A stretch of DNA of 53,947 nucleotides from Deltaproteobacteria bacterium (GTDB lineage Bacteria > Desulfobacterota > Binatia > UBA9968): assembly GCA_016193465.1 (NCBI GenBank), contig JACPSE010000051.1, positions 1-53,947 of the forward strand, written 5' to 3'. The notes under the pieces are model-generated. The model searched no databases, had not been told where the DNA came from, and saw only the letters and a list, made by a program, of their open reading frames with translations. This document shows, one piece after another, positions 17,460-25,450 of the stretch. The position numbers were made by a program, and so were the translations under genes. Numbering within the stretch: position 1 is the stretch's first letter; the number at the start of each line of letters is the position of its first letter.

Positions 17460-17669
17460 ATGGCGAAATACCTCCAATGCAGCGAATGCGGCAAGATCGC
17501 TTTTTACTATGACGATTACGTCGGCACCGAGAAGCCCTTTTACCTCCGGTTCATGAGGTATCCTGACGGCACCAAGCCCCAATCGCCTAAGTGTTTCAGT
17601 TGCGGCGCAGTTCCGAGGTTGATCCACGAGTTCATCAAGGAGGAAAAGGCCGGGGCGAAACACGAGTAG
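17460..17669 (+). CDS. Small Cys4 zinc-ribbon-like protein
   Basis: A 69-residue protein with two CxxC pairs, CSECGK near residue 7 and CFSCGA near residue 46, typical of a structural zinc ribbon. The region between them is aromatic and basic. It starts 22 bp after the dioxygenase stop and has an AAGGAG element in front of the ATG, so it is very likely expressed with the dioxygenase. I do not recognise a named family. It might be a ring-dioxygenase accessory or a general small zinc protein; nothing in the sequence decides. Confidence 0.75.
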   Translation: MAKYLQCSECGKIAFYYDDYVGTEKPFYLRFMRYPDGTKPQSPKCFSCGAVPRLIHEFIKEEKAGAKHE

Positions 17670-17678
17670 AGGAAAGGG

Positions 17679-19259
17679 TTAACCCGGGAAATAGAGCGGA
17701 GGAGGCCGCGGCGGCAGCAGCCGCTTTTCTCTGAATCTGGCCAAGAGCCCTTCCTGCGCGGGCGTTTTTCGTACGAAAACAAAGGCAACAGGGTCGGAGT
17801 AAATATAGACCCACTCCGGGTCTTTGCGCAGCAGTCCCGTTACGGGGTGGTAACGGTTGGTGATGGCAATCTCAGAGGGGTAGCGCTCCAGCAATTTTCT
17901 CCAGCCCTTTTTCCCTTCCATCCAATTCCAGTTGTCCTCAACGAGCGACAACGGGTAGGCCGTGGTGTAACGCCCGTCAATCGAAACACGAATCTCAGGG
18001 TAGAGCTTCCAGATAAAATATTCCCCCCAGTCAAAAGGGACTGCAAGGTTTCCCCGGATCCCGTTGCGGCGCAGAAAATCAACTGCCTGAGTGGGATACT
18101 CGCGCGGGTCTACAACGAGCTGGAATCGATGCTCCAAAAGGACCCTGCCGGCCTCGTAGTATTGATAGAGTGTGAGGACAAACAGACCAACAGCCAGAAT
18201 CGATTCCCGTGCTCTCTTTTTTACCCATTCGAGCAGCCCCTCTATTCCCTTAGCTAAAAGCGGAGCTGCAGCTATGGCAAAGAGAGGCACGTGGCGCTGG
18301 TGGCGGATGGCAAATAAAGCAGCCACAACACCCAGCAAAAAATTCCACCGGCAGAAAGAGCGCTGCCGCACACAAAAGAGAGCGACAACGACAACTGCCA
18401 ATTTAAACCCAAGAAACGAAAAATCGAGAAAGGAAATTGGTTGCCATTCGGTAATGGGGCGATCAAACAGCAAGTCCTTAGATAAGAAGCTTAAGAGGTT
18501 TAAACCATACGGATTAAGAACCGAAAAGATTACGGAAAGCACCAAGGGGACAATAATGCGTAGCGCTATTAGCCTGCTCGCTTCGCCTCCGCGTCGTTCC
18601 CGGATCACGGTCCAAATCGAGAACCATCCAAGGGCTCCAAGACCGGCAACAAACCCTCCGTGGAGATTCACCCAGAGAATCATCAAACATGGGGCCCAAT
18701 AGAGTATGAACTTGCTACCTTTCTCGTAGCCGTAAAAAAGAAAGAGAAAGGCGGTAAAAAGCAAGTAAGTGAAGAGCTGTGGACGGATGTTGAAGCCAGG
18801 AGATAGGACCGCCATCGCCCAGACTAGGGCTAGAACGCGAACAAAACGAGAGGCGACGCCATCTTTGATGTTGAGGTCTAGAACCCAGACAACCATCGAG
18901 CCGATGGCGACCTTGAGCAGGATCAGTCCGGGAGAACCGAAAAAGTAGAAGATGCAGTAAAAGACAACCTCAGCGAGCCATTCGTGGTTGATCCAGGGAT
19001 GGTAGGGGGCCGTGTAGGAATAGAGATTCTGCAATGGAAGCTTACCACTTTGAAGAATCTCTCTCCCAAAAAAGAGATGGCCCCAAAGGTCAGGATCGAC
19101 TCCTGGATAAGAGAAAAAATAGAAGAGGGAGACGAGCAGAAGAAGCAGAAGAATGAGATTAGAGATCGTCTTCACCTGGTGACAACGTAGGGCACCGTGC
19201 AGCCTTCCTCGTTGTATAGTGGAATGACAATAGATAGTAAAGTATTCACCGCGGCTCAA
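17679..19259 (-). CDS. Polytopic membrane protein, GT-C-like
   Basis: A 526-residue protein with about 10-11 membrane segments. The first external loop has the acidic-aromatic motif GVDPDLWGHLFFGREIL, and INHEWLAEVVFY follows, an arrangement common in putative membrane glycosyltransferases. The C-terminal ~130 residues are soluble and begin DPREYPTQAVDFLRRNGIRGN, with DWGEYFIWKLYPEIRVSIDGR, a segment often found in this group. The start is uncertain: a TTG at 19259 overlaps the upstream gene's TGA, while a GTG near 19175 (VKTISNLILLLL) sits just before the first membrane helix. It is co-directional and overlapping with the GT-C gene upstream. Enzymatic activity is inferred from context only. 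Confidence 0.8.
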   Translation of the reverse strand: MSRGEYFTIYCHSTIQRGRLHGALRCHQVKTISNLILLLLLLVSLFYFFSYPGVDPDLWGHLFFGREILQSGKLPLQNLYSYTAPYHPWINHEWLAEVVFYCIFYFFGSPGLILLKVAIGSMVVWVLDLNIKDGVASRFVRVLALVWAMAVLSPGFNIRPQLFTYLLFTAFLFLFYGYEKGSKFILYWAPCLMILWVNLHGGFVAGLGALGWFSIWTVIRERRGGEASRLIALRIIVPLVLSVIFSVLNPYGLNLLSFLSKDLLFDRPITEWQPISFLDFSFLGFKLAVVVVALFCVRQRSFCRWNFLLGVVAALFAIRHQRHVPLFAIAAAPLLAKGIEGLLEWVKKRARESILAVGLFVLTLYQYYEAGRVLLEHRFQLVVDPREYPTQAVDFLRRNGIRGNLAVPFDWGEYFIWKLYPEIRVSIDGRYTTAYPLSLVEDNWNWMEGKKGWRKLLERYPSEIAITNRYHPVTGLLRKDPEWVYIYSDPVAFVFVRKTPAQEGLLARFREKRLLPPRPPPLYFPG

Positions 19260-21013
19260 CCTGAATTCAACCGATAGACAAGAATGGAATGACCAATGGT
19301 CGCAACGGGCTTTCTGGATTTCAGAGGCTTATAGAAGTCTTTTAACGGTTTACCCGATGGAACCCCATAAATGTAGGTAACGCTCACGGCAAGATAGTTG
19401 GGCACGTCGGGATCTTCGCTTTGAGGGCGAGGGGAAAAGATTATGCTTCCAGGCAGGTAGAGGGCATCAATGCCGTAATATTTTGGGTCCGCTGTGCCAA
19501 AATACGCGAGTTGGATTCTTTTCACCCCGTTTCGATCCATCCAGCGCTTCAATCCCTTCAAATCCTGGCCCCAGTCCAGGCTGGAATCCGTTAGAACCTT
19601 ATAGCCATTTTTCGCCCCTCCCACCAGCTCATTAAAGAAGGCAAGATAGTGAGGATAGATATGAACGGAAGACCAGAGGTACCATGACCCCAACAGGATG
19701 AGCAGCCCCCTTTTGATGCCTGTTCCCCCTCTCCAAATCTCTGCCGCAACTCCCCCCAGGATGACAAACAGGAACGGATATATGGGGAGCAGATGGCGCA
19801 GACCAATATTCATCCGCGACCAGACCGCCAATAAAAAATAAACGACCACAGGTAGAAAGAGAAACATTCTGTGGCCAAGGGCCCTCCGCTCGAAGATCCC
19901 CAATCCCGCCGCTCCAAGGAGCAGTAATAGAATTGGCAGCGGTGTTTTGACGGCAAAGGCCACGGGAAAATAGCTCCAAAACCCATTATCCGAGATCTCA
20001 CCCAAGAGATAAGCCGGGCGCCTCAAGGCTTGCATATGGTAAATAAAGCCGTGGGTCCACGCCTCTGGAAAGAGGCGATAGCTGTAAGCCGAAGACTCCA
20101 AAGCCTGGAGAATGGGCCTTCCTGAAATCTCCTCGCTAGCGGCAAAGAGACGACCGGCTTCTTGGGGGGCCGCATGAAAACGAAAACCGTAGGCAGCCCA
20201 GATGAAAAGATAGGCTGTGATGAGGCAGGACGCAAAAAGCCCCATGAAAAGGGCTGTCTTTCCCCGGCGGCTCGATACCACGCGGGGCTCTCCCAGGTGG
20301 AAGGCCACAGGACCGGAAGAAAAGATCTTTCCTAGCCCAAGGAGACACCAAATCGGAATAATCGCCAAGAATGTCTGTTTTGTGATCGTCGCGAGCCCGA
20401 AACAAAGAGACGTCAGCAAGAAATTCGACCATGTCCATTGGTTCCAGCCGCGCCAGAAAAAGTACGTGCCGATGAATAAGAATGCGGTGAACGGGATATC
20501 GGTATGAACGATCGGGCTATGAGCCAGAATGTTTGGATCCAGGCCATAGATGAAAAGCGCGGCCACGGCTGCCGGGATGGCGAAAAGCTCCTTAGCCCAG
20601 AGGTAGACGAAAACTCCCAAGATCATACCGAGAGCAATCATCGGGAGTTTGGCGTAAAAAAAGAGCTTCTCCGCGTCATTGTCAGAGAAAAGCATCTGGT
20701 TCGCCGCCATCCAGCTATAGTCCCTCTCTTTTGGGATAAGATCCCAGTAAGGACTCGAGGGACGTGAATCTTTGATGTCCAGGGCCAAAAGGGGCAAAGC
20801 AGCCAGAACCTTCGCCAAAGGTGGATGTTCTGAATTCGCTCTGAAGTCGGCCCATTTCAAATAGGAGTAGCCCGCGAAAAGGTGCACGCTCTCATCATAA
20901 GTTGGAGAGTTGTAAGAGGAGCTGGTGATGGTGAGGAAACCGAAGAGCAAGACAAAACAGCCGAGGACGACCGTATGGACAGGCCAGTGATTTCGCCGAT
21001 GATAGTCAGCCAC
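19256..21013 (-). CDS. GT39-like (PMT/ArnT family) membrane glycosyltransferase
   Basis: A 585-residue polytopic protein with about 11-12 hydrophobic segments. The canonical first-loop motif is present (SPTYDESVHLFAGYSYLKW, with the catalytic Asp-Glu pair), followed by FRANSEHPPLAKVLAALPLL, the HPP signature of protein O-mannosyltransferase-like enzymes. PIVHTDIPFTAFLFIGTYFFWR follows. The C-terminal domain has KVLTDSSLDWGQDLKGLKRW, typical of bacterial members. It would use a polyprenyl-phosphate-linked sugar outside the membrane to modify lipid or protein. It overlaps the next gene by 4 bp. The radical SAM gene lies downstream of a 196-bp gap upstream of this start. Confidence 0.9.
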   Translation of the reverse strand: MADYHRRNHWPVHTVVLGCFVLLFGFLTITSSSYNSPTYDESVHLFAGYSYLKWADFRANSEHPPLAKVLAALPLLALDIKDSRPSSPYWDLIPKERDYSWMAANQMLFSDNDAEKLFFYAKLPMIALGMILGVFVYLWAKELFAIPAAVAALFIYGLDPNILAHSPIVHTDIPFTAFLFIGTYFFWRGWNQWTWSNFLLTSLCFGLATITKQTFLAIIPIWCLLGLGKIFSSGPVAFHLGEPRVVSSRRGKTALFMGLFASCLITAYLFIWAAYGFRFHAAPQEAGRLFAASEEISGRPILQALESSAYSYRLFPEAWTHGFIYHMQALRRPAYLLGEISDNGFWSYFPVAFAVKTPLPILLLLLGAAGLGIFERRALGHRMFLFLPVVVYFLLAVWSRMNIGLRHLLPIYPFLFVILGGVAAEIWRGGTGIKRGLLILLGSWYLWSSVHIYPHYLAFFNELVGGAKNGYKVLTDSSLDWGQDLKGLKRWMDRNGVKRIQLAYFGTADPKYYGIDALYLPGSIIFSPRPQSEDPDVPNYLAVSVTYIYGVPSGKPLKDFYKPLKSRKPVATIGHSILVYRLNSG

Positions 21014-21209
21014 GCCAGGATCTCCCTACTTCTCCATCTACATAGACCTCCCAGCCTGGATAGAACCATGCAGGGAGAAACGTATGCTACTTATGTTGTT
21101 CCGCCCCTACCAAGAATTACAGATTAGCATACCGGACGGCTTTATACCTTCAAGAGACAGTCATGGCCTCTCAGTAGTTTTCTCTCAGCTAAGCTTAACA
21201 AGGTCGAGT

Positions 21210-22841
21210 CTATTGCTCGGTATCGAAAATCGTAAGCGCCATGCGTTGGCGGGCTTCATCGATGACGGCATGCTGTCTCTGCAGCAGCCGCCGGATAGCA
21301 AATTTGGTGTCGAGGAGGGCATCCTTGAGTCGATACTCGAAGAAAAAGCCGAATTTTTGATTACGGAAGCGCCAACGGGCTACAGGGTGGTAGATCTTAA
21401 AACAAAGACGCAAAAGAGCCGAATTACTGAATTTGTATTCTACATTCTTGTTAGAGAAATACGACGTGAAGCTGATCGCTTCGAGCTTCCGAATCAACTC
21501 GGGAGAAGACCATGACCGATAGTTACGGAGCCAGGTATCAAATTCCATATGTTCCCAGTCTTCCAACTTTTCCGGTCCTTTAAACCCTTCCTTGACGGCT
21601 TGGTCATAGAAAGGGGTGCCGATAATGGGCAAAAACATGAAAATCAGTGTGAAGGCGTTTGGGTTGGTGTCCTGGAGTTCACAGGCAAAGCGGACCGTAT
21701 CCGTCATCTCGGCGTCGGTTTCGCCGGGAAACCCTACAATCAACGTGTACTTCACCTTGATGTCGTATTGGGCAAGTTTTTGATTCGTGAGGCGCATCTC
21801 ATCGAGGGTTTCGGCCTTATTCACCATGCGGATGATGCGTTCGTTGCCGGACTCAATTCCAATATCGAGCGAAAAGCATCCGGAATCATACAGAAGATCC
21901 CATTCTCGATCGTTAAGCTGGGATAACGTATCGGCGCGAATTCCAAGCGTACCCCACAACAGGTCGCGCTTATACTTCCGGAGACCCTCTAGTATCTTAA
22001 TGAAACGGGGCTTGGGCCCGGGAAAGTAATCGTCCTGAAAATAAACCGCTCGGACCCCGTATTTGTAATATAACTCGTCGATCTTCTGAACGATTCGCTC
22101 TGGAGAAAAACCGCGCCAGCGACCCTCGTTGAGCACTGGGTCCGAGCAAAATCTGCACCGGAAAGGACAACCGCGTGAAGTGCTAAGAGTGGCGGAAAGC
22201 CGTCCTCCTTCAAGAGCAAAAACATTATAACGGGTGAGATCCACAAGCTGGTAAGGCAGAGGGGGGAGCGAATCCAGGTCGCGAATCACATCGGCTTGAC
22301 CATTTTTTCGGATAAAAGAATAAGTCTGGCCGCGGCTCCCTATCCCGCCCGCCTTCATCTCAAGCTCGCCGACTGAAGAATGCAATTCCCCGTTCGGCTG
22401 CTTGTAGACCAAACCGCGCAAATCATCGAGCGGTTTCCCGTCGCGCAAGCGCTCGAAAAGCTCGCAGAAAACCAGATCGCCGTCTCCGACAATCACATAA
22501 TCAATAAGCGGGTGTTCAGCCGTTTGCTCGGGCACGAGCGTGGCGTGGACCCCCCCCCAACACACGGGCACTTTGTATTTTCCCTTGACTAACCTGGTAA
22601 CTTCCAGGGCATACTTAATCTGCGGGCCGGTGATGGCTGTAATGCCTACGAGCACGGTCTCCGGACCCATCACCTGATCTAACTCGCGTGCAAAATTTTC
22701 GGAGAGACGTTGGTCGACGATTTTAACGTCATAGCCGCCGGCATACGGGACAGCCGCAACAGCAAGGAGCGACTCGGGCGGACGAACCGACATTTCGTCC
22801 CATGTCCCTGTATAAGGCTGGATTAATACAATTTCGGCCAT
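21210..22841 (-). CDS. B12-binding radical SAM protein
   Basis: A 543-residue protein. Residues ~1-150 form a cobalamin-binding-like Rossmann domain (MAEIVLIQPYTGTWDEMSVRP; VCWGGVHATLVPEQT; DYVIVGDGD). The radical SAM core starts with SRGCPFRCRFCSD near residue 225, the CxxxCxxC iron-sulfur site, followed by VYFQDDYFPGP, SLDIGIESGNERIIRMVNK and TLIVGFPGET. The domain order is that of B12-dependent radical SAM enzymes such as methyltransferases and HpnJ/BchE-like proteins. The C-terminal ~100 residues are basic. It is transcribed alone, divergent from a GT2 gene. In this glycan neighbourhood it might modify a lipid or sugar, but that is inference. Confidence 0.9.
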   Translation of the reverse strand: MAEIVLIQPYTGTWDEMSVRPPESLLAVAAVPYAGGYDVKIVDQRLSENFARELDQVMGPETVLVGITAITGPQIKYALEVTRLVKGKYKVPVCWGGVHATLVPEQTAEHPLIDYVIVGDGDLVFCELFERLRDGKPLDDLRGLVYKQPNGELHSSVGELEMKAGGIGSRGQTYSFIRKNGQADVIRDLDSLPPLPYQLVDLTRYNVFALEGGRLSATLSTSRGCPFRCRFCSDPVLNEGRWRGFSPERIVQKIDELYYKYGVRAVYFQDDYFPGPKPRFIKILEGLRKYKRDLLWGTLGIRADTLSQLNDREWDLLYDSGCFSLDIGIESGNERIIRMVNKAETLDEMRLTNQKLAQYDIKVKYTLIVGFPGETDAEMTDTVRFACELQDTNPNAFTLIFMFLPIIGTPFYDQAVKEGFKGPEKLEDWEHMEFDTWLRNYRSWSSPELIRKLEAISFTSYFSNKNVEYKFSNSALLRLCFKIYHPVARWRFRNQKFGFFFEYRLKDALLDTKFAIRRLLQRQHAVIDEARQRMALTIFDTEQ

Positions 22842-23078
22842 ACTGGTATTACCCTTTTCTGCCTTATTTTCTCCGTTTTTTTGAGGTATAGAATATAGCC
22901 AACTTTAACAGTGGAGTATAAAGGTGAGCCATCGGGGAGTCAATATATGATACTATGGTATCGCAAATTTGAATTTTCGCCTCCTGCCGATGTAATCTAG
23001 CAGTTGGCTTCAATAGATCTCTACCTTTTTTTCAGAGAGACGCCGTGAGTTGCTCCTTTGACACAGAGAGAGGTAAGC

Positions 23079-23825
23079 ATGCCTTTTGAGCAGAGCCAGA
23101 GAGGGGTTTACCTCTCCTTGATCGTCCCGGCGTTTAATGAGGCGTCACGCATTGTGAAGACTTTGGATCATATTGTAAGCTTTTTGCAGTCTCAGTCTTA
23201 TCCCTCAGAGATCATTATCGTGGACGATGGAAGTCAAGACCGAACAAGGGATATGGTCTGGGAACGTTACGGGAATCATCATGGAGTCAGGATCTTTCAG
23301 CAGTCTCGTAATCTGGGGAAAGGAGAAGCCGTCAAGCAGGGCATGCTCCTGGGTAAAGGAGAGTACCTCTTCTTTTCGGATGCGGATCTTTCGGTGCCTA
23401 TCGAGACCTTATCCCTCCTGCTTCCTAAGTTGGAGGAGGATTTCGATGTAACCATCGGTACTCGCCGAAAGGCCGGCGCTGTAATCGAAGTCCATCAACC
23501 GTTCCACAGGGAATTTATGGGAGGAATCTTCACCAGGCTCTCGAACTGGATTTTAGATCTGCGCGTGTCAGATTTTACCTGCGGTTTCAAGGGATTCCGC
23601 AGGAAAGCTGCCAGGGAACTATTTGCCCGCCAACGCCTTAAAAACTGGAGTTTTGATGCAGAGATCCTCTACCTGGCCCGCCTCAAAGGCTACCAGGTTC
23701 TGGAGATCCCAGTTCGTTGGCGTCATGATGAGCGAACAAAGGTAAGGCTCTGGCGAGATATAGTTAGCTCATTTCTCGGGCTCATTCAGATCCGTCTCAA
23801 TGACCTTTTGGGAAGATATCGGTGA
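23079..23825 (+). CDS. Polyprenyl-phosphate glycosyltransferase (GT2, dolichyl-P-glucose-synthase-like)
   Basis: A 248-residue GT2 enzyme without C-terminal membrane helices. Motifs are LSLIVPAFNEASRIVKTLDH, EIIIVDDGSQDRTRDMV, RNLGKGEAVKQGMLLGKG, FFSDADLSVPIETLSLL (DXD) and DFTCGFKGFRRKAARELF, the pattern of dolichyl-phosphate beta-glucosyltransferase-like enzymes. ATG 23079 is chosen over an upstream TTG because GAGAGGT lies 6 bp in front of it. Its TGA overlaps the GTG start of the next gene, so loading of the lipid carrier and use by the GT-C enzyme appear translationally coupled. The sugar cannot be named from the sequence. Confidence 0.93.
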   Translation: MPFEQSQRGVYLSLIVPAFNEASRIVKTLDHIVSFLQSQSYPSEIIIVDDGSQDRTRDMVWERYGNHHGVRIFQQSRNLGKGEAVKQGMLLGKGEYLFFSDADLSVPIETLSLLLPKLEEDFDVTIGTRRKAGAVIEVHQPFHREFMGGIFTRLSNWILDLRVSDFTCGFKGFRRKAARELFARQRLKNWSFDAEILYLARLKGYQVLEIPVRWRHDERTKVRLWRDIVSSFLGLIQIRLNDLLGRYR

Positions 23826-25450
23826 ATAGACCTTCGGGTCCAAGAAAGTGGTTTCGGCCTTGGATGCTACCCTGGCTGATCGCTGGGGGAGTCTTTTCCC
23901 TGGTGGCTCTTACGGCTTCTCACTACGGGCTAACTTGGGACGAGCCTAACTATTTTCATGCCTCGAACTTGGAAATCCGATGGCTCGTTGAGTCTGGCAA
24001 AAATCTCCTAAAGGGCGATATTGCCATGAGCCTTCGAGACGACGTCATCCGATCTGCGTGGCACTGGGATCCGTACCACGTACCCCACCCTCCCTTTTCA
24101 CGAATCCTGTCTGGCCTGGCAGAGACTATTTTTTCACCGATCGTAGACAAATTTACCGCCTACCGTCTGGCTCCAGCCCTATTCTTTGCCCTGCTGACCG
24201 CCGTTATGTACTCATGGATGGCTTCCCTGTTTGACCGCGCGACCGGTTTTTTTGCCGCCCTGTCCCTGGTGCTGATCCCCAACCTATTTGGCTTCGCCCA
24301 CTTCGCAGTGACCGACATGCCGCTCGCTGTAATGTGGTTCCTCACGCTTTATTGTTTCTGGAGAGGCCTGGAAAACTGGAGGTGGAGTCTCGTTCTCGGC
24401 GTCGTATGGGGCCTTGCGCTATCAACAAAATTCCCGGCCCTGGTTATCCCTATTCCATTGCTCCTTTGGGCCCACCTCTACCGCCGCCCTTTTTACGCCA
24501 ACAATCTGTTTTCCATGATCTTCCTGAGCCCCCTGATCATGATCGCGTCGCAACCTTACCTGTGGCACCAGACCTCTCGACGGATCCTCGAATTCCTCTA
24601 CGATGGCCTGAGCCGAGGGTACCGACCCGAGACCAACTTCGCCATCTTTTTCCTCAACAAAATTCATGCCACAAGCACCGTTCCTTGGTATTACCCCTCC
24701 TTCATGACAGTTGTCACGGTACCGGAAACGATTCTATTGTTGTCTTTAACCGGCGCACTTGCTTTGTTCTGGGTCAAACCCCGGAGGCAGGTCATGGTCC
24801 TGTTCCTGTTCAATGCCGTGCTTATACTTGTGATGGGACTCTTGCCTGGAGCCGTTCTACATGATGTCAATCGATTAATGCTCCCAGTTCTCCCCTATCT
24901 GGTGGGTTTGGCAGGCAGTGGTTTTTTTCTGCTGGTCAGATATTTGAAAGAAAGCTGTCAGAAAATCCCAGCCCTTCAAACCATTCATTACCTGCCAGCA
25001 AAACTCGTCGGGATTGTCTATGCGCTGGCACTCTTTCCGCCGGGCTTCGATCTCTACTTATACCACCCCTACGAACTGAGTTACTACAACCGGCTGGTAG
25101 GAGGTCTGCGAGGCGCCTATGAGCGCGGGCTGGAGGTGACCTATTTCATGGAGGCTATGGGCCCCGATTTTTTGAGGCTGCTCAACAGGGAACTACCCGC
25201 CAACGCTGTAGTGAACGCCTCCTTTAGCAATTTCATGCTCGCCTACTACCAAGAAGAAAATCGGCTGCGCCGCGATATTCGGCTCACTGATAAAGGAGAT
25301 TTTGACTACTACATCCTTTTGACTCGATTGAGTTCTTTTTCCCAAACCGACCGGCTTATATTCAGTGAAACCCGGAGACCCCATGCTTCGATTCAGGTGT
25401 TCGGTGTCCCCCTCGTTTCCATCTATAAAGCGAAGGGGCCCAGCCAGTAG
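23822..25450 (+). CDS. GT39-like membrane glycosyltransferase coupled to the upstream GT2
   Basis: A 542-residue polytopic protein with about 10-12 hydrophobic segments. The first external loop carries SHYGLTWDEPNYFHASN (the Asp-Glu motif of GT-C enzymes), followed by HVPHPPFSRILSGLAETIF, the histidine-proline-proline signature. AHFAVTDMPLAVMWFLTLYCFWR matches the corresponding segment in PMT-like proteins. It starts with GTG at 23822, overlapping the GT2 stop (GTGA). The pair looks like a lipid-linked-sugar synthase and its dedicated transferase, as in ArnC/ArnT-type systems. Its last 28 bp overlap, tail to tail, the convergent YfhO-like gene. Confidence 0.9.
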   Translation: MNRPSGPRKWFRPWMLPWLIAGGVFSLVALTASHYGLTWDEPNYFHASNLEIRWLVESGKNLLKGDIAMSLRDDVIRSAWHWDPYHVPHPPFSRILSGLAETIFSPIVDKFTAYRLAPALFFALLTAVMYSWMASLFDRATGFFAALSLVLIPNLFGFAHFAVTDMPLAVMWFLTLYCFWRGLENWRWSLVLGVVWGLALSTKFPALVIPIPLLLWAHLYRRPFYANNLFSMIFLSPLIMIASQPYLWHQTSRRILEFLYDGLSRGYRPETNFAIFFLNKIHATSTVPWYYPSFMTVVTVPETILLLSLTGALALFWVKPRRQVMVLFLFNAVLILVMGLLPGAVLHDVNRLMLPVLPYLVGLAGSGFFLLVRYLKESCQKIPALQTIHYLPAKLVGIVYALALFPPGFDLYLYHPYELSYYNRLVGGLRGAYERGLEVTYFMEAMGPDFLRLLNRELPANAVVNASFSNFMLAYYQEENRLRRDIRLTDKGDFDYYILLTRLSSFSQTDRLIFSETRRPHASIQVFGVPLVSIYKAKGPSQ

